The notes below the pieces were generated by a model. It made no database searches and had not been told where the DNA came from. It was given only the letters and a program-made list of their open reading frames with translations. Shown one piece after another: positions 35,094 to 37,046 of a DNA stretch of 37,046 nt. Source of the stretch: SXXK01 sp046074645 (GTDB lineage: Bacteria; Planctomycetota; Planctomycetia; Planctomycetales; Planctomycetaceae); the NCBI GenBank assembly GCA_046074645.1, contig JBJTOP010000301.1:1-37046 (forward strand). Direction: 5' to 3'. How positions within the stretch are numbered: position 1 is the first letter of the stretch; every line of letters begins with the position of its first letter. Both the position numbers and the translations under genes were made by a program.

Positions 35094-36248
35094 ATGATGA
35101 GACTGCTTGACTCCACAAGATCCGGGCACCACAAATTCTGCAGTCTTCTGACAGCACTCGTCGTTGCCACTGTCAGCTTCGTGCACACCGTGGCTTCAGC
35201 TGACGAGGTTCGGGAAGCGGCAGCGATTTGGGTTTATTGTTCTGCGGCTGCTGAACAGTCGCTGGACTTGCTGTACCTCGACACCGCCACGGGGCGGCTG
35301 TCGAAACAGTATCGCCTCGCGACTCCTGGTGAACCCGGTGCATTGACGGTCTCCCCGGATCGCCGTTTTCTGTTTGCATCAATGCGTTCCACGGGACGAC
35401 TCTGCAGCTTTCGCATCGATCCTGGCACCGGCAGGCCTGACCCGATCAGTGTGGTGGAAGCGGGCGCCGATCCGGCTCAGATTTCGGTGGATCACACCGG
35501 ACGCTTTCTGCTGACAGCCTTCTACGTAGCCGCGAAGGTCACTGTTCATTCCATCGGCCCAAATGGGGAACTCAGCCAGCGGCCGCTGCAGACAATCGAC
35601 ACGGCCAGGAACGCCCACGCTATCGTCCCCGATGCCGGCAATCGCTTTGCCTACGTACCCCACACAGGTCCCAATCTCATTTTCCAGTTCTCCTTCGACG
35701 CCCGGTCGGGCCAGCTGACGCCGCTCACTCCTGATCGTCTGCAGCGCCCCCCTCAAACAGGCCCGCGGCATTTGGCGTGGCACCCCATGCAGCCCATCGC
35801 CTACATCAACAATGAACAGGGAAGTTCCGTCACGGCCTATGAACAGCGGCCAACTGGAGAACTGCGGGCCGCCGCAACTGAACGTTCCCTGCCCACTGAT
35901 TTTTCCGGTTCCAACAGCACTGCAGAAATCCAGATTCATCCGTCCGGCCGTTTTCTGTACGTAGCCAATCGCGGCCACGACAGTCTGGCAGTGCTGCAGC
36001 TGGACAAGTCCGGCCGCGAGCTGAAATTCATTGCCTGCGAACCCACTGAACCGACTCCGCGATCCTTCCACATCGACGCTACCGGCCGCTTCCTGCTTGC
36101 AGCGGGTGAATCCAGTGGTCGCCTGCAGGTCTTCCGCGTCGATGAACACACAGGGCGACTGCAGTCCGTCAGTGTTCAGCCAATCGGTCCGCGACTCTGG
36201 TGGGTGCTGACCGTACCCCCAGCCAGCAATTCAACGACTGCACCATGA
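35094..36248 (+). CDS. Secreted lactonase-type seven-bladed beta-propeller (6-phosphogluconolactonase-like)
   Basis: The 384-residue protein starts at 35094; an ATG directly after is equally possible. A signal peptide runs to about residue 36 (hydrophobic core LLTALVVATVSFVHTVASA). Repeated propeller blades show the lactonase-family pattern: ALTVSPDRRFLFAS, QISVDHTGRFLLTAFY, GPRHLAWHP, EIQIHPSGRFLYVANRGHDSLAV and SFHIDATGRFLLAAGE. This matches the family of YbhE/Pgl (PF10282). Export makes a role in the cytosolic pentose phosphate pathway unlikely; such secreted planctomycete members are of unknown function. The stop overlaps the start of the next gene in an ATGA. Confidence 0.9.
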   Translation: MMRLLDSTRSGHHKFCSLLTALVVATVSFVHTVASADEVREAAAIWVYCSAAAEQSLDLLYLDTATGRLSKQYRLATPGEPGALTVSPDRRFLFASMRSTGRLCSFRIDPGTGRPDPISVVEAGADPAQISVDHTGRFLLTAFYVAAKVTVHSIGPNGELSQRPLQTIDTARNAHAIVPDAGNRFAYVPHTGPNLIFQFSFDARSGQLTPLTPDRLQRPPQTGPRHLAWHPMQPIAYINNEQGSSVTAYEQRPTGELRAAATERSLPTDFSGSNSTAEIQIHPSGRFLYVANRGHDSLAVLQLDKSGRELKFIACEPTEPTPRSFHIDATGRFLLAAGESSGRLQVFRVDEHTGRLQSVSVQPIGPRLWWVLTVPPASNSTTAP

Positions 36249-36598
36249 TCCGCCTGTCGCTGCCATGTGCCGCCGCCGACTTGTCTGCAGCCAAACTTCT
36301 GGAATGGCTTCAGTGCGAATGTCAGCAGCCAGTCGGCCTTTCTGAAGCACTTGACCTCGAATGCCAGCCACCATCCCGCGCAGCCCGGCTTGAATCCGTC
36401 ACACTCACCCGCGCGACAATTGACGGACTGACTGTTCGTGTGCACTACCAAGTTGAATTCTCTGAATTCGCCCCCTGCCAGGACATTTCCCGTCACGCAG
36501 TTTTTGATCGCCAGTTGACTGGATGGATCGAGGCAACTCAACTGATGTTTCCAAAACCCTTCCAACCACCGCGACGGGATTCCGTGGATGAGTTCTGA
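36245..36598 (+). CDS. Hypothetical protein coupled to the lactonase gene
   Basis: The 117-residue protein starts at 36245 in an ATGA overlap with the lactonase stop, so it is likely translationally coupled. There is no signal peptide or membrane helix. Four of its five cysteines are in the first 40 or so residues or near the middle (C8, C24, C26, C41, and one near residue 78), without a clear metal-binding spacing. I do not recognise a family. A strand-rich middle (LESVTLTRATIDGLTVRVHYQVEF) suggests a small alpha/beta domain. Confidence 0.7.
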   Translation: MIRLSLPCAAADLSAAKLLEWLQCECQQPVGLSEALDLECQPPSRAARLESVTLTRATIDGLTVRVHYQVEFSEFAPCQDISRHAVFDRQLTGWIEATQLMFPKPFQPPRRDSVDEF

Positions 36599-36637
36599 GC
36601 AGCAGTTCAGTGTCGTTCCTGAATGACGGCCTCCGGA

Positions 36638-37045
36638 TCATGGGCGGTGATGCGTGCCACGACAGTGTCGCCGCAGGCGCGAGACTGACCTCAGCGTTTC
36701 CGGACGGCCGGCTTCGGTCAGAAATCGCCTGCGAAAGTTTTTGACGAGGTCCATCCACGTTTCAATGCTGCAGTCAAGGCGCGTGAGAATGGAATCGAGC
36801 TGTGGAGGGATGCGGCCCGCTTTGTCCAGACGCAGCTGACGACCGGTCCAGTCGACCAGCTGGAGGTATTGATCCAGCGACATGAACAGGCAGCCACGAT
36901 TTGTAAGCCGCCGATCGGTGCTTCGATCGCGGGATTGCCGACGCGGTTGTTCGAGTGCAATCGGGGCCAGCCAGCCGGCTTTGGGGCCGTGTTCGGTCTG
37001 GGTGTCCCGAGCTGCCGCGGAGGCGGCCGGGGCGGCAGCCTGACG
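36638..37045 (-). CDS. C-terminal part of a Y1/IS200-type transposase, 5' end outside window
   Basis: The minus-strand frame is open from the right edge (37045) to the stop at 36638, 135 residues visible. It shows KAGWLAPIALE, then FMSLDQYLQLVDWTGRQLR, IPPQLDSILTRL and a WMDLVKNFRRRF segment. These match the C-terminal region I know from planctomycete transposases of the REP-associated tyrosine transposase type. The catalytic HUH/Tyr domain would lie beyond the edge. It converges with the 117-residue gene. Whether the element is intact cannot be judged here. Confidence 0.65.
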   Translation of the reverse strand, partial: RQAAAPAASAAARDTQTEHGPKAGWLAPIALEQPRRQSRDRSTDRRLTNRGCLFMSLDQYLQLVDWTGRQLRLDKAGRIPPQLDSILTRLDCSIETWMDLVKNFRRRFLTEAGRPETLRSVSRLRRHCRGTHHRP

Positions 37046-37046
37046 A

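Overview
The window looks like a piece of a Planctomycetota chromosome, G+C rich. The strongest evidence is the adjacent pair of a cytochrome-like PSCyt1/DUF1549/DUF1553 protein and a Tat-exported DUF1501 protein, a combination typical of planctomycetes. A giant TPR protein, a TPR protein carrying RNA polymerase alpha-CTD modules, and a partial Y1-type transposase of a style common in that phylum agree with this. No ribosomal RNA, CRISPR array or prophage is visible.

Layout. 1-5812: 3' part of a giant TPR protein that enters from the left edge. 5889-8430: a secreted alpha/beta hydrolase and an HtrA/Deg protease. 8431-9244: a gene-poor stretch rich in hairpins and G-runs. 9245-9760: a DUF423 membrane protein whose 3' end overlaps the convergent DUF1501 gene. 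9696-16446, minus strand: a RidA-like protein, a PL10 pectate lyase, PSCyt1/DUF1549/DUF1553 and DUF1501. 16631-22822, plus strand: a tightly packed operon of an ABC ATPase, an ABC-2 permease fused to a CPBP intramembrane protease, an anchored M48 metalloprotease and three tandem AIM24 paralogs. 23267-24859: a broken AlbA_2/Schlafen-type ATP-binding gene with two frameshifts and one nonsense codon. 25181-26500: the TPR plus double alpha-CTD protein, followed 13 bases later by tRNA-Gln(TTG). 26955-34582: a complete F-type ATP synthase operon in the order atpI-like, B, E, F, H, A, G, D, C, closed by an intrinsic terminator. 34694-36598: a small conserved-looking protein, a secreted lactonase-type beta-propeller and a translationally coupled unknown protein. 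36638 to the right edge: C-terminal part of a transposase on the minus strand.

How the genes work together. The ATP synthase operon is housekeeping. The minus-strand block combines polysaccharide degradation (pectate lyase) with the planctomycete PSCyt1/DUF1501 pair, suggesting extracellular or periplasmic polysaccharide processing. The candidate for an under-described system is the 16.6-22.8 kb operon: two membrane proteases of different chemistry, an ABC exporter and three AIM24 proteins in consecutive, overlapping or closely spaced genes. I read it as a possible envelope maintenance or stress module; this is inference from content and spacing only. Functional calls rest on motif recognition by eye, with no database search.
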